A stretch of DNA of 64,000 nt from Halobellus salinus (GCF_014646875.1 NZ_BMOC01000002.1:124001-188000), one strand, 5' to 3'; shown: positions 33,476 to 42,865, numbered from the stretch's first letter. Notes: generated by a model from the letters alone, not told the origin. A program made the numbers and translations.

Positions 33476-33561
33476 CATACTGTCGGTTATAACTACGTGA
33501 AGATTTTCGACACCCCGGGGTGTCGAAATACGTCACGCGACTATAGCCGACAGTATCAGTA
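33476..33561. mobile_element. 86-bp near-palindromic miniature element
   Basis: The stretch folds on itself. ATACTGTCGGTTATAACTAC at the left pairs imperfectly with the complement of the right end (GACTATAGCCGACAGTAT). The centre is the 22-bp perfect palindrome TTCGACACCCC/GGGGTGTCGAA. The layout, terminal inverted repeats and no ORF, is that of a MITE. A second, diverged copy of the same core occurs at 50892-50963. It lies in the 326-bp gap downstream of rqcH. The remaining gap has no visible gene. Confidence 0.8.
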
Positions 33562-33737
33562 GACCGCACGACTGCGTGCGATCAAGTGAGTACAGACCTG
33601 CAAACGGTGTGATGCGGCCAGTCGGGCGGATCGGGGCTCTGTGGGACGCCGCTGTCCGCTACTGTGTCAGAATCCCTTCAAAAACAGCGTCGTAGTCTTG
33701 CGTAGAACTACTTGTGCCCGCCGAGTGCGTGCCAACA

Positions 33738-34433
33738 ATGCTCTCCGACGCACTCCGGTACCCACTGGAAGGCGACAGCTGGATCCGCACGATCCTCATT
33801 GGCGGCCTGCTGACCATCCTCTCGGTGTTGATCCTGCCGTGGTTCTTCCTCCAGGGGTACTATGTTCGCGTGTTACACGGCGTCACCAACGACGATCCGG
33901 CCCCACCGACGTTCACCGACTGGGTAGCCCTCCTGGTCGACGGAGTGAAACTGTTCGTGTTGAACATCCTGGTGGCGGTTGTGATCCTCGCCGTACAGAT
34001 CGCCGTCGGGATCGCGATGGGTACGGGGCCGGGGCTCACGGGAAGCCCCCCTGCGACGAATCCCGGCGCTACGGGCGGTATGCCCGGCCAAATCGGAGCC
34101 GTCGGACTGCTCGTCTTCCTCGGTGCGGTCCTCGTGATCAGCTACGTCGTGCCCGCGATGCTCGCGAACTTCGGGCGTGAGCAGTCACTCACGGCGGCGT
34201 TCGACGCGTCGACGGTGCTGTCAGGGGCGCTGTCTCGCGAGTACCTGATCGCGTGGGTGCTCGCGGTTGCGGTCGGGCTGGTTCTCGGGTTCGTCGGGGG
34301 CCTCCTGAGCCTCTTGGTCGTCGGGATATTCGGGCTGTTCTACGTCCAGCTCGTGACCTACTACCTGTTCGGTCGGGGGTTCGCGGCGGGACTCGAAGCG
34401 AACGGTGGTGACGCCGACGCGGTGACGTACTGA
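33738..34433 (+). CDS. DUF4013-type membrane protein
   Basis: 231 residues with about five hydrophobic segments. The N-terminal segment reads ALRYPLEGDSWIRTILIGGLLTILSVLILP followed by GYYVRVL. This matches the DUF4013 family, found often in haloarchaea and methanogens and functionally uncharacterised. A Gly/Pro/Thr-rich loop lies near residues 92-115 (TGSPPATNPGATGG). ATG at 33738 fits the family N-terminus better than the GTG at 33714. Confidence 0.82.
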   Translation: MLSDALRYPLEGDSWIRTILIGGLLTILSVLILPWFFLQGYYVRVLHGVTNDDPAPPTFTDWVALLVDGVKLFVLNILVAVVILAVQIAVGIAMGTGPGLTGSPPATNPGATGGMPGQIGAVGLLVFLGAVLVISYVVPAMLANFGREQSLTAAFDASTVLSGALSREYLIAWVLAVAVGLVLGFVGGLLSLLVVGIFGLFYVQLVTYYLFGRGFAAGLEANGGDADAVTY

Positions 34434-34581
34434 CCGACGTCCCACGAGCGGGACACCGGTGGCGAACGGCGCCGTCTGCTGGGTTTGTTAGTGGCGCTCG
34501 CAGCGAAGACGGCCGCGCCCCAGCGAGACCCGACGCAACGAAACGGTGGATGTTTTAGCCGCGGGTGGCGGATGCACGAGT

Positions 34582-35649
34582 ATGCGAATTTCGGACCGCG
34601 GTCGCGGCGGGGAGGGCCGCGAGCGCATCACCCTTGTCCCCGAGAACGTCGACGACCTGTGGCACCTCTCACACGTCCTCGAGGACGGCGACCGCGTCTC
34701 CGGCGACACCACCCGCCGGATCCAGCGCGACGACGAGAACCTCCGGGACAAAGGCGGGCAGCGCGAGCACCTCTTCGTCACCATCGGCGTCGACGACGTG
34801 GAGTTCGCGCGGTTCGCCAACCGGCTGCGGGTCGGCGGCGAGATCATCGGGTGTTCCCGGGAGGACCAACTCGGTCGCTTCCACACCCTGAACGTTGAGG
34901 CACACGACGAGGTGACCGTCGAAAAGCGGTTCAAGCCGGATCAGATCGACCGGATCGAGGCGGCCGAAGAGGCCGCAGAGAACGCCGAGGTGGCGATCGC
35001 CACGGTGGAAGAAGGCGAGGCACACATCCACACCGTCGCCCAGTACGGTACCGAAGAGCGGTTCTCCGCTACCGCGCCGACCGGGAAAGGCGAGTACGCC
35101 CGGCCGCGCTCGGAACTGTTCGCCGAACTCGCCGAGGCGCTCGGCCGGATGGATGTCGACGCAGTCATTCTCGCGGGGCCCGGGTTCACGAAACAGGATG
35201 CCCGCGACTACGTTGAGGAGACCCAACCCGAGGTTGCGGAGAAACTCACCGTCGTCGACACCGCGGGCGTCGGTGACCGCGGGGTCCACGAAGTGCTGAA
35301 GCGTGGCGCGGTCGACGAGGTCCAAACGCAGACCCGGATCTCCACGGAGGCGGCGCTCATCGACGAACTGATGGAACGGATCGCGACCGGCGAGAAGGTC
35401 GCGTACGGGATCAGCGAGGTCGCCGACGCCGCGGAGTTCGGCGCGGTCAAGGAGCTCCTGATCGTCGATGACCGACTCCGTCGGGAACGGCAGGGCGACG
35501 GCGACTGGGACCTCGACGTCAACGACGTGGTGGAGTCGGTCGAACAGCAGGGCGGCGATGTGACGGTGTTCTCCGGGGAGTTCGACCCGGGGCGGCAACT
35601 CCGGAACCTCGGCGGGGTCGCGGCGCTGCTGCGGTACCGGATACAGTAG
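34582..35649 (+). CDS. pelA: mRNA surveillance protein pelota
   Basis: 355 residues with the three eRF1-like domains. The Sm-like N-terminal domain has [22 protein letters not shown] and [17 protein letters not shown]. The middle domain lacks the GGQ hydrolysis motif of eRF1, as expected for pelota. The C-terminal domain includes [24 protein letters not shown]. With ABCE1 it splits stalled or empty ribosomes. ATG at 34582 (MRISDRG) matches the family start. An in-frame upstream start at 34546 lies in non-conserved sequence. Confidence 0.95.
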   Translation: MRISDRGRGGEGRERITLVPENVDDLWHLSHVLEDGDRVSGDTTRRIQRDDENLRDKGGQREHLFVTIGVDDVEFARFANRLRVGGEIIGCSREDQLGRFHTLNVEAHDEVTVEKRFKPDQIDRIEAAEEAAENAEVAIATVEEGEAHIHTVAQYGTEERFSATAPTGKGEYARPRSELFAELAEALGRMDVDAVILAGPGFTKQDARDYVEETQPEVAEKLTVVDTAGVGDRGVHEVLKRGAVDEVQTQTRISTEAALIDELMERIATGEKVAYGISEVADAAEFGAVKELLIVDDRLRRERQGDGDWDLDVNDVVESVEQQGGDVTVFSGEFDPGRQLRNLGGVAALLRYRIQ

Positions 35650-35683
35650 GCGGGTTGACGCCGGGCACAGATCGGACTCCCGG

Positions 35684-35765
35684 TTTTTAATATCCGGACC
35701 CGCAACCCCGGGGTATGATCACTCGACACTCGAACCTCCGCGTTACGGGGAGCCGACCGTGGTGA
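35684..35765 (+). promoter_or_regulatory. TATA box and 16-codon leader ORF ahead of the CNNM/CorC gene
   Basis: TTTTTAATATCC at 35684-35695 is a clear TATA element, predicting a start near 35715. ATG at 35715 opens MITRHSNLRVTGSRPW, whose TGA (35763-35765) overlaps the GTG start of the downstream gene at 35762 as GTGA. The mRNA would thus be leaderless for the 16-residue ORF, and the transporter would be made by coupling. Confidence 0.55.
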
Positions 35766-37108
35766 ACGTCGCCTTCTCGCTCGCTCGGGTCTTCGGTGCG
35801 CTGTTTCTGGTCGCCCTGAACGGCTTCTTTGTCGCCTCAGAGTTCGCGTTCGTTCGGGTTCGGTCGACCTCGGTCGAACAGTTGGCCGAGGAGGGTCGCG
35901 CCGGGTCCGCCGCGCTCCAGGACGTGATGGGGAACCTCGACGACTACCTCGCGGCGACGCAACTCGGCATCACGATCGCGTCGCTGGGGCTGGGATGGAT
36001 CGGCGAGCCTGCGGTGGCGGCGCTCATCGAACCGGTCTTAGAGCCGGTGCTTCCGGCGTCGGTCATCCACCTCGTGGCGTTCGCCATCGGGTTCAGTATC
36101 ATCACGTTCCTCCACGTCGTTTTCGGTGAACTCGCACCGAAGACGATCGCGATCGCCGACGCCGAGCGCGTGTCGCTGTTCCTCGCGCCGCCGATGAAGG
36201 CGTCGTACTACCTGCTGTACCCCGGGATCGTCGTGTTCAACGGCGCCGCAAACGGGGTCACCCGGATGTTGGGTGTCCCGCCGGCGTCGGAGACCGACGA
36301 GACGATGCAGGAACGCGAGATCCGGCGTGTGCTCGCGCGCTCCGGGGAGGCCGGCCACGTTGGGACCGCCGAAGTCGACATGATCGAGCGCGTGTTCGAC
36401 CTCGACGACACCGTGGTCCGCGAGGTGATGGTGCCCCGGCCCGACGTGGTGAGCGTTCCGGCGGATATGCCGCTGTCGGCACTCCGTGAGACGGTTCTCG
36501 ACGCCGGACACACGCGATATCCGGTCGTTGCGGCCGACGACGCGGACAGCGTGGCCGGGTTCGTCGACGCGAAGGATGTGCTGCGCGCGATGGACGCCGG
36601 TGCGGACTCGACGACCGCCGGCGACCTCGCGCGCGACCTCGTTGTCGTCCCGGAGACGACCGCGATCGACAACCTCCTGCTGCAGTTCCGCGACGAAAAC
36701 CGGCAGATGGCCGCTGTTATCGACGAGTGGGGCAGTTTCGAGGGGATCGCGACCGTTGAGGACGTCGTCGAAGCCGTCGTCGGTGACCTCCGCGATGGGT
36801 TCGACGCCGATGACAGGGAGCACTCGATACGGGAGCGCGAGGACGGCACCTACGACGCCGACGGGTCGGTTGCGCTGTCGGTGGTCAACGAGGCACTCGG
36901 AACCGACTTCGACGCTGATGGGTTCGAGACCGTCGGTGGCCTGGTGTTGGAGCGGCTGAGTCGGGCGCCCGAGGCGGGCGACACCGTCCGTGCGGGTGAG
37001 TTCGACATCGAGGTGCGGAGCGTCGACGGGGCGCGGATCTCGACGCTTCGGATCGAGCGTGTCGACGACGCTGCGGCGTCGGACACCTCGGACGCGACCG
37101 AGGAGTAG
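35762..37108 (+). CDS. CNNM/CorC (HlyC-CorC) family membrane protein
   Basis: 448 residues. Residues 1-190 are a DUF21/CNNM transmembrane domain (LVALNGFFVASEFAFVRVRSTSVEQL, ATQLGITIASLGLGW, VVFGELAPKTIAIADAERV). A pair of CBS domains spans about 210-330 (DTVVREVMVPRPDVV, TRYPVVAADDADSVAGFV, VIDEWGSFEGIATVEDVVE). A CorC_HlyC transporter-associated domain ends the protein. Relatives function in Mg2+ or Co2+ efflux or homeostasis. Two tandem GTG codons (35759, 35762) are possible starts. The second overlaps the leader-ORF stop. Confidence 0.9.
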   Translation: MNVAFSLARVFGALFLVALNGFFVASEFAFVRVRSTSVEQLAEEGRAGSAALQDVMGNLDDYLAATQLGITIASLGLGWIGEPAVAALIEPVLEPVLPASVIHLVAFAIGFSIITFLHVVFGELAPKTIAIADAERVSLFLAPPMKASYYLLYPGIVVFNGAANGVTRMLGVPPASETDETMQEREIRRVLARSGEAGHVGTAEVDMIERVFDLDDTVVREVMVPRPDVVSVPADMPLSALRETVLDAGHTRYPVVAADDADSVAGFVDAKDVLRAMDAGADSTTAGDLARDLVVVPETTAIDNLLLQFRDENRQMAAVIDEWGSFEGIATVEDVVEAVVGDLRDGFDADDREHSIREREDGTYDADGSVALSVVNEALGTDFDADGFETVGGLVLERLSRAPEAGDTVRAGEFDIEVRSVDGARISTLRIERVDDAAASDTSDATEE

Positions 37109-37373
37109 CCCCCGGGGGGCCGGTCAGCCCTGCCCACCGTACCGCTCCCAGCCGCGAGATCGGCTTCGGCCGTGCGCACCGGTTGGCCGGCGGCCGTGAG
37201 AAAAACCGGGTGCCTTCGGACCGAACGTGTGGCGTACGACCGTGTCTCGAACCGCGGCGCAGCGGCAACAACGCGCCAGCGGTTCTCGTTGTGGCGGAAC
37301 CACGGGCGTCGCGGGCGGATACGTGGTGTATCACGCGTGGCACGCCTCCTCCGAGCGAGCCGACAACCCCGAC

Positions 37374-38603
37374 TCAGACCGGGGTTGTGATGTCGACGTC
37401 GGTCGGACCCTGTCCGTCGAACGTACCGACCGCCTCGTCGAGTCGGGCCGGGTCGTCGGCCCCGAGCAGTGCGCGATCGGCAGTTTCACAGGGTGCAGAA
37501 CACCCAATGCGTTCGCAGACGAGATCAGCAGTGGCTTCGGCCATCCGGCGGTACGTCGTGAGTTTCCCGCCGACGATGCTCACCATGTTCGCCACGCCGT
37601 CGGCGGCGTGATCAAGACGAACAAACCCTCGAGAGATCCCCCGACCGCCGCGGGTCGCCTCGTCCGGCGCGTAGAGCGGCCGGAGCCCCCACCACGACCG
37701 CACGACCGGTGCCTCCGCAACCGGCGGCAACAGTTTCGCACACTCCTCGACCGAGGCGTCGATTTCCCACGCTGGGGTGTCGTAGTCGTTGGGGTTGTCC
37801 ACGGGGACACTCGTCGTTCCGAGAACGGCCTCCGAGGCGTGTGGGATGACGATGTCGCCGTCGGCCGGTTGCCGACACCGGTTCAGGACCGGTCCGAGGC
37901 CGTCGTACTCAACGGACACCATCACCCCTCGTGTTGGCGCCATCTCCACCGATACCCCCGCACGGTCGGCGACGCGACCGGCCCACGCACCGGCGGCGTT
38001 GACCACGAACTCCGGAGTCACAGTCGTCTCCGCAGTGCCGCCGAGCCGGACTTCGGTGACCGCTCCGTCCTGTACCGTAATCGACTCTACGGGGGCGTGT
38101 GGCCGAACCTCCGCCCCGTGAGCGCCGGCGTCGATCGCGTTCGCCGCGATCAGCCGCGAGGGGTACACCACCCCGTCCGGAACCCGCATCGCCTGCTCGA
38201 CCTCCGCCGGTAGCTCCGGAACCACCTCACGAGCCTCCGACGGCGTGAGCGTCTCGACCGGGATTCCGACCGACTGACACGCCGTTCGCTTCTCCTCGAA
38301 GTACGAGGCGTCATCGCCGGCGAGTCTGACGAACAATCCGCCGGTATCAGCGACGCACGCCCCGGCGATCCGCCTGAGAATCCGCGCTTCTTCGAGACAC
38401 TCGGCCGCGCCATCGGGGTCCGAATCCGCGTACCGGGCGCCGCTGTGTAACAGGCCGTGTGACCGACCGGAGGCGCCGCTACAGAGACCGTCGCGGTCGA
38501 CAACCAGGGGCTCAACACCGCGGAGTGCGAGGTCACGGGCTACGCCCACGCCGGTCGCACCACCACCGATCACCAAGACGTCGGGATCGCACACACACCA
38601 CAC
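37374..38603 (-). CDS. GlpA-like FAD-dependent glycerol-3-phosphate dehydrogenase, short form
   Basis: About 409 residues. DVLVIGGGATGVGVARDLALRGVEPLVVDRD is the FAD-binding Rossmann motif, followed by GLCSGASGRSHGLLHSGARYA, VVNAAGAWAGRVAD and SWWGLRPLYAPDEATRGGRG typical of the GlpA/DadA fold. Haloarchaeal GlpA proteins usually carry a further C-terminal Fe-S domain. Here the protein stops after YRRMAEATADLVCERIGC and a short tail. The glpB and glpC partners are not adjacent, so the substrate is uncertain. GTG at 38603 or 38594 is the likely start. The longer frame upstream reads as non-conserved. Confidence 0.75.
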   Translation of the reverse strand: MWCVCDPDVLVIGGGATGVGVARDLALRGVEPLVVDRDGLCSGASGRSHGLLHSGARYADSDPDGAAECLEEARILRRIAGACVADTGGLFVRLAGDDASYFEEKRTACQSVGIPVETLTPSEAREVVPELPAEVEQAMRVPDGVVYPSRLIAANAIDAGAHGAEVRPHAPVESITVQDGAVTEVRLGGTAETTVTPEFVVNAAGAWAGRVADRAGVSVEMAPTRGVMVSVEYDGLGPVLNRCRQPADGDIVIPHASEAVLGTTSVPVDNPNDYDTPAWEIDASVEECAKLLPPVAEAPVVRSWWGLRPLYAPDEATRGGRGISRGFVRLDHAADGVANMVSIVGGKLTTYRRMAEATADLVCERIGCSAPCETADRALLGADDPARLDEAVGTFDGQGPTDVDITTPV

Positions 38604-38736
38604 GCGGGAGTCGACAGTCTTGAGTCTGTCCGTCGCTACCTCGATACGTTCGCGGGGACGAGACCGGACTAGTGCCCCGGTATCGCCGGTGACGACCGCT
38701 CTCACGGCCGTTCCCGGTGTGACGGCGACCGGCTGA

Positions 38737-38997
38737 TCAGTCGAAGAGCCCTTCCTCACGGAATCCGGTCATCAGATCGCCGACGAGGTCATCGGCGGTC
38801 TCGTACGGGTAGTTCTGGTAGTCGGCGTACTCCGATCCGAGTTCCATTACGCCAACGCTCACCGCACCGGCCTCGAACGTCGTCCCGGGGCCGTTCGGGA
38901 GTGCCGGAACCAGTTCCATCGGTTCCGCAACAGGATACTCGGCGCGGCCGAAAACGTCCAACAACTCGGCTCGAAGTTGCTCAGCAGTGTCTGTCAT
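38737..38997 (-). CDS. MTH865-like small protein
   Basis: An 86-residue protein matching the MTH865 family of four-helix, EF-hand-like archaeal proteins: EQLRAELLDVFGRAEYPVAEPMELVPALPNGPGTTFEAG, then VMELGSEYADYQNYPYETADDLVGDLM. The biochemical role of the family is not known. It lies upstream of the GlpA-like gene on the same strand and may be co-transcribed with it. Confidence 0.8.
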   Translation of the reverse strand: MTDTAEQLRAELLDVFGRAEYPVAEPMELVPALPNGPGTTFEAGAVSVGVMELGSEYADYQNYPYETADDLVGDLMTGFREEGLFD

Positions 38998-39094
38998 CGT
39001 GTGTACGTCAGGGCGAAGTGGACATAAAAGCGACTCTCTCCAGTTTCCCGCGGTGACCACACACCGGGTCGGCTGTGACGTCGGCTCCGTGCAG

Positions 39095-40093
39095 TCACTT
39101 CCCAGTGAGCGCCTCGCTTCCCGACGCGATGTCGATCGGCTGTCCCAGGCTTTCCTCCTGTGCCTTCTCGTAGAGCAGGTACGCGCCCGCGACGGTCTCG
39201 ATTCCGGTGCCGCCGCTGTCGAACACCGTGATTTCCTCGTCCGACTCCCGTCCCTCGGCGTTGCCGGCGACAAGGTCACCCAGATCGGCGTGGACGTGCT
39301 CGTTGTCGATCGTCCCCTCCTCAAGGGCGTGGAGAAACGACCCGGCGTCCTGGAACGCCCGCGCTCTGAGATCCGGGACGTAGGTGGCCCGCTCGATTGT
39401 CGCGGTATCGAGTTCCCGCTTGTCGGGGTTGTACTGCCCCATTGCGGTGACGTGGGTCCCCGGTTCCAGCAGGCCGCCGTCGAAGACCGGGTCGGTCGCG
39501 TTCGTCGCGGTCACGACGATATCAGCCCCCTCGACCGCGGCCCCGGCGGAGGCGACGGCGGCGACGCTCGCGTCCAACCGCCGCCCCATCTCACCAGCGA
39601 AGTCCTCGCGGTGTGCTTTCGTCGGCGAGTAGATCCAGACGGTCTCGAGGTCCCGGACGGTCGCCAGGGCACGGAGCTGGCCGCGGGCCTGCGGGCCGCT
39701 CCCGACGATCGCCGCGGTCGAAGCGTCCGCACGGGCGAGTTCGTCGGCCCCGACGGCGCCGGTCGCGCCGGTCTTGAACGGGTTCATACTCGCGCCGTCG
39801 ATCAGTGCGAGCGGCTCACCCGACTCGGCGTCGAAAAGCGGCGTGAGGAACCACGCGTCCGCGGCCCCGAAGCCGGCGGTGTACGTGTACCCGCCCATCG
39901 CACCCGTCTCCGGCAGGATCGACGCGTAGGTCGTGAGAAACCCCGGCGGGTCGTCGTTCCGCAACGTGGTCCGGGGCTCGGCGGGCGCACCCTCGCCGTA
40001 CTGTCGGTAGCCGTCGCGGACCGCGTCGACGAACTCTCCGGGGGCCGCGAGCCCGTTGACGTCCCCACTCGTCAGGAACAGCGTCTCAGTCAT
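39095..40093 (-). CDS. ornithine cyclodeaminase / mu-crystallin family protein
   Basis: 332 residues. The NAD(P)-binding motif AAIVGSGPQARGQLRAL near 130 is followed by the family core TVWIYSPTKAHREDFAGEM, DIVVTATNATDPVFDGGLLEPGTHVTAMG and, near the end, EITVFDSGGTGIETVAGAYLLYEKA. Members include ornithine cyclodeaminase, alanine dehydrogenase (archaeal type) and ketimine reductase. The sequence does not tell which. TLRNDDPPGFLTTYASILP is the substrate-side segment. It diverges from the MFS gene across 105 bp. Confidence 0.88.
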   Translation of the reverse strand: MTETLFLTSGDVNGLAAPGEFVDAVRDGYRQYGEGAPAEPRTTLRNDDPPGFLTTYASILPETGAMGGYTYTAGFGAADAWFLTPLFDAESGEPLALIDGASMNPFKTGATGAVGADELARADASTAAIVGSGPQARGQLRALATVRDLETVWIYSPTKAHREDFAGEMGRRLDASVAAVASAGAAVEGADIVVTATNATDPVFDGGLLEPGTHVTAMGQYNPDKRELDTATIERATYVPDLRARAFQDAGSFLHALEEGTIDNEHVHADLGDLVAGNAEGRESDEEITVFDSGGTGIETVAGAYLLYEKAQEESLGQPIDIASGSEALTGK

Positions 40094-40198
40094 ACGCGGG
40101 CGTTCGACGGCCACCGACAAGAACATACGGGGGTCCGAAGCGATCACGGCCAGCCGCACACCGGAGCGTTGAACTAACCGCTCGACCCACGCCGAACC

Positions 40199-41689
40199 GT
40201 GAAGCGAAACGACCGGTCGATCGTCGCCCTCGTCGCGCTCGCCCACGCGATGGTCCACACCTATGAGCTCTCGATTCCCATTTTCGTCTCAATCTGGCTC
40301 GCCGAGTTCAACGTGCTTCCGCTCGGACTCACACAGATCGAGGTGACCGCGGCGACGCTCGGTGTGGTCGTAACTGCCGGCTACGGCCTCTTCGGGGTGG
40401 GCGCGCTCCCCGGCGGCGTGCTCGTCGACCGGGTCGGATCCGCTCGGCTCATCACGCTGTGTCTGTTCGGGATGGGCGGCTCCTTTGTGCTCCTGGGACT
40501 CGCGCCGAACCTGCTCGTGGTCGCGGTCGCGCTGCTGCTCTGGGGCGCGGCCGCGAGCGTCTACCACCCTGCAGGACTCACGCTGCTGTCGAAAGGCGTC
40601 GAAGAGCGCGGGACCGGCTTCGCGTACCACGGGATCGCGGGCAACGTCGGCACCGGACTCGGGCCGCTCGTGGCCGCGACGCTTCTCCTGTTCGTGGAGT
40701 GGACGGTTGTGGCGGTCGCGCTGGCGGTCCCCGCCCTGTTCGCCGGTGTGTACGCGATCCGGGCGGAGTTCGACGAGACCGCCGCGGTGGACGGCCACGA
40801 GGGGCCTGCAGCCGCTGCCGGCGACGGCGGCGACGACGGTCGGCCGAGTGCGACCGCCGGCGAACAGGGCGGGGACCGACCGGACGCCGGCGGGGACCGA
40901 CCGGACGCCGGCGGGGACGCACGGGCGTCCGGCGGCGGCCGACCGGATGACGGCGGGGACGCACGGGCGTCCGGCGGCGGCGTCGGATCGCTCGCCGAGT
41001 TCGGCGTCGAATCGCGCCGGCTGTTCGCCGGCGCGTTCGCCCTGGTGTTCGTGGTTGTGATGACGTCGGGGCTCTACTACCGGGGGATCCTCACGTTCCT
41101 ACCTAACGTGCTCGAACCGTTCCCCGAGTTCGCGGCGATTCCGCTGACGGCGCTTCTCCCGCCCGCCGTCACCGACGCCTTGGGCGTGGCACCGGACTCC
41201 GTCCGGTCGCTCAACCCCGAGCGGTACTTCTACTCGGGGCTCCTCATCGTCGGCGTCGTCGGGCAGTACGTCGGCGGGAAGCTGATCGATCGCGTCCCCG
41301 TCGAGTACGGACTCGCGGGCGGGTTCGGCCTCCTGGCCGTCCTCGCCGTGCTCTTTCTCCCGGCCGCCGCGGCGGGGTTGGTGCCGCTTTTGATCGTCGG
41401 CGCGGTGCTCGGAGCCGCGCTGTTTTTCGTCCAACCGTTCTACCAGGCGACGGTCGCGGAGTACTCTCCACCCGGGACTCGCGGGCTGTCGTACGGGTTC
41501 ACCTACCTCGGCGTGTTCGGCGTGGGTGCGCTCGGTGGGACAATCGCCGGGGTGATCCTGACGTACGCGACGCCGACGGCGCTTTTCGCCACGCTCGCGG
41601 GGTTCGCTGCGGTGGGATCCGGCGTTGGGATCTACCTCCTCAGGCGCCGGCAACAGAACGGTCGGGCGGGTGACGCCGGGGCAGCGTAG
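40199..41689 (+). CDS. MFS transporter with long repetitive cytoplasmic loop
   Basis: 496 residues with about twelve hydrophobic segments and MFS landmarks (GGVLVDRVGSARLITL between helices 2 and 3, GLSYGFTYLGVFGVGALGG in the second half). Between helices 6 and 7 (about residues 200-262) lies a low-complexity loop of repeated GGDRPDAGGDRPDA and GGDARASGGG units, encoded by a GC-rich direct repeat at 40870-40980. The loop probably arose by repeat slippage and is disordered. The substrate cannot be inferred. The GTG start follows the divergent gap. Confidence 0.85.
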   Translation: MKRNDRSIVALVALAHAMVHTYELSIPIFVSIWLAEFNVLPLGLTQIEVTAATLGVVVTAGYGLFGVGALPGGVLVDRVGSARLITLCLFGMGGSFVLLGLAPNLLVVAVALLLWGAAASVYHPAGLTLLSKGVEERGTGFAYHGIAGNVGTGLGPLVAATLLLFVEWTVVAVALAVPALFAGVYAIRAEFDETAAVDGHEGPAAAAGDGGDDGRPSATAGEQGGDRPDAGGDRPDAGGDARASGGGRPDDGGDARASGGGVGSLAEFGVESRRLFAGAFALVFVVVMTSGLYYRGILTFLPNVLEPFPEFAAIPLTALLPPAVTDALGVAPDSVRSLNPERYFYSGLLIVGVVGQYVGGKLIDRVPVEYGLAGGFGLLAVLAVLFLPAAAAGLVPLLIVGAVLGAALFFVQPFYQATVAEYSPPGTRGLSYGFTYLGVFGVGALGGTIAGVILTYATPTALFATLAGFAAVGSGVGIYLLRRRQQNGRAGDAGAA

Positions 41690-41704
41690 GCCGGTTGGCC
41701 GACA

Positions 41705-42127
41705 TCACCCCCGGAGTTTGAAGAAGAGCCACCGCACCGCCACGAGCGCGACGCCGCCGGCGACGAACACGACCACGCCGAAGACGAGCTCGAACCCACC
41801 GGAGAACACCGGCGACGCGCGAAGCGCGAACCCGATGGCCGCCGCCGGGATCCACGCCCGGACGCCAAGCGGGATGGCGGCTTTCGCCGACTCGGCCGCA
41901 CCAGCCGAGTACGCGCCAATGAGTGGACTCACGATCGCCCACCCGACCAGAAACGGGAGCAGTGTCAGGAGCCACCCACCCGTTGCGGTCGTGAGGTAGT
42001 CGACGCCGTTGTGCCGGACCACACCGTAGGTGAGAACCGCCGACAGCGCCAGCAGGTCGATCACGGCCAGTGGCGCCGCCGCGGCGTCGATGCGTCGTGT
42101 GAGGAACGACTCCTCGGAGGATGCCAT
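41705..42127 (-). CDS. DUF3054-type membrane protein
   Basis: A 140-residue protein with four hydrophobic segments, including LAVIDLLALSAVLTYGVVRHNG, TATGGWLLTLLPFLVGWAIV, a third around AWIPAAAIGFALR and a C-terminal one ending RWLFFKLRG. This resembles the uncharacterised DUF3054 family found in haloarchaea and actinobacteria. It converges with the MFS gene (15-bp gap). Confidence 0.75.
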   Translation of the reverse strand: MASSEESFLTRRIDAAAAPLAVIDLLALSAVLTYGVVRHNGVDYLTTATGGWLLTLLPFLVGWAIVSPLIGAYSAGAAESAKAAIPLGVRAWIPAAAIGFALRASPVFSGGFELVFGVVVFVAGGVALVAVRWLFFKLRG

Positions 42128-42192
42128 ACCCGGACGTTCGGACGCACGGTTATGGCTCTCCCGGATTCGATCGCGGGCCTACGGGGAGGCCG

Positions 42193-42789
42193 CTACGACC
42201 GCGGGACCCGGCCGACGACGACGTACTCGAATCCCTCGCGGACGATCCGGGGGTCGAACCCGGTGGCGGCGAGCCGGTCACACAACGCTGCGGGGCCCCA
42301 GAACGTCGAATCGAACCCCACGAGGCCTTCGGCGGCCGCGAGCCCCCGGCCGCGGTGGGTCTCGGGGTCGAACTCCTGGATCACGACCACACCACCGGGC
42401 CGGAGCACTCGGGACGCCTCCGCGAGCCCCGACTCCGGATCGGGGAAGTGATGCAGCGCGTCGACAATCACCACGGCGTCGACGGTGTCGTCGCGAAGGG
42501 GGAGCGTCTCGGCGTCGGCGCGAACAGTTGAGTGGCCTGCCCCGCGGGCCCTCCGGAGCATCCCAGCGGAGCGATCCACGACCACCGGGTCGAAGCCGGC
42601 GTCGGCGAGGCCGTCCGAGGCGCGTCCCGTCCCGCCGGCGAGATCCACGACGCGATCGATCCGCCGGCGGGCGAACGCGAACCCCCCGCAGAGCGGTTCG
42701 ATCCGTGCCGACGGCATTACTAGATCGTACACCTCGGCGAACCGGTCGAAGAAATCGATGTCGCCGGGGCCGAACCGGGGGGAAGACAT
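42193..42789 (-). CDS. class I SAM-dependent methyltransferase
   Basis: A 198-residue methyltransferase. VVDLAGGTGRASDGLADAG is SAM-binding motif I, PVVVDRSAGMLRRAR is post-I and VIVDALHHFPDPESGLAEASRVLRPGGVVVIQEFDPE covers motifs II-III. This pattern fits the Methyltransf_11/UbiE-like group, often acting on small hydrophobic acceptors such as quinones. The partner substrate is unknown. Confidence 0.88.
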   Translation of the reverse strand: MSSPRFGPGDIDFFDRFAEVYDLVMPSARIEPLCGGFAFARRRIDRVVDLAGGTGRASDGLADAGFDPVVVDRSAGMLRRARGAGHSTVRADAETLPLRDDTVDAVVIVDALHHFPDPESGLAEASRVLRPGGVVVIQEFDPETHRGRGLAAAEGLVGFDSTFWGPAALCDRLAATGFDPRIVREGFEYVVVGRVPRS

Positions 42790-42865
42790 ACCCCGCGTAG
42801 GAGCCCCTGAATCAAGGGGTTGACGACCGCCGGAGTCTTGTCGGCCGCGGACCTACACTGACACG

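Noticed and set aside
33476-33561. Attachment site or simple transcription terminator
   Set aside because: No integrase or tRNA is nearby, and the 86-bp palindrome with terminal repeats is much longer than a terminator; a miniature element fits better.
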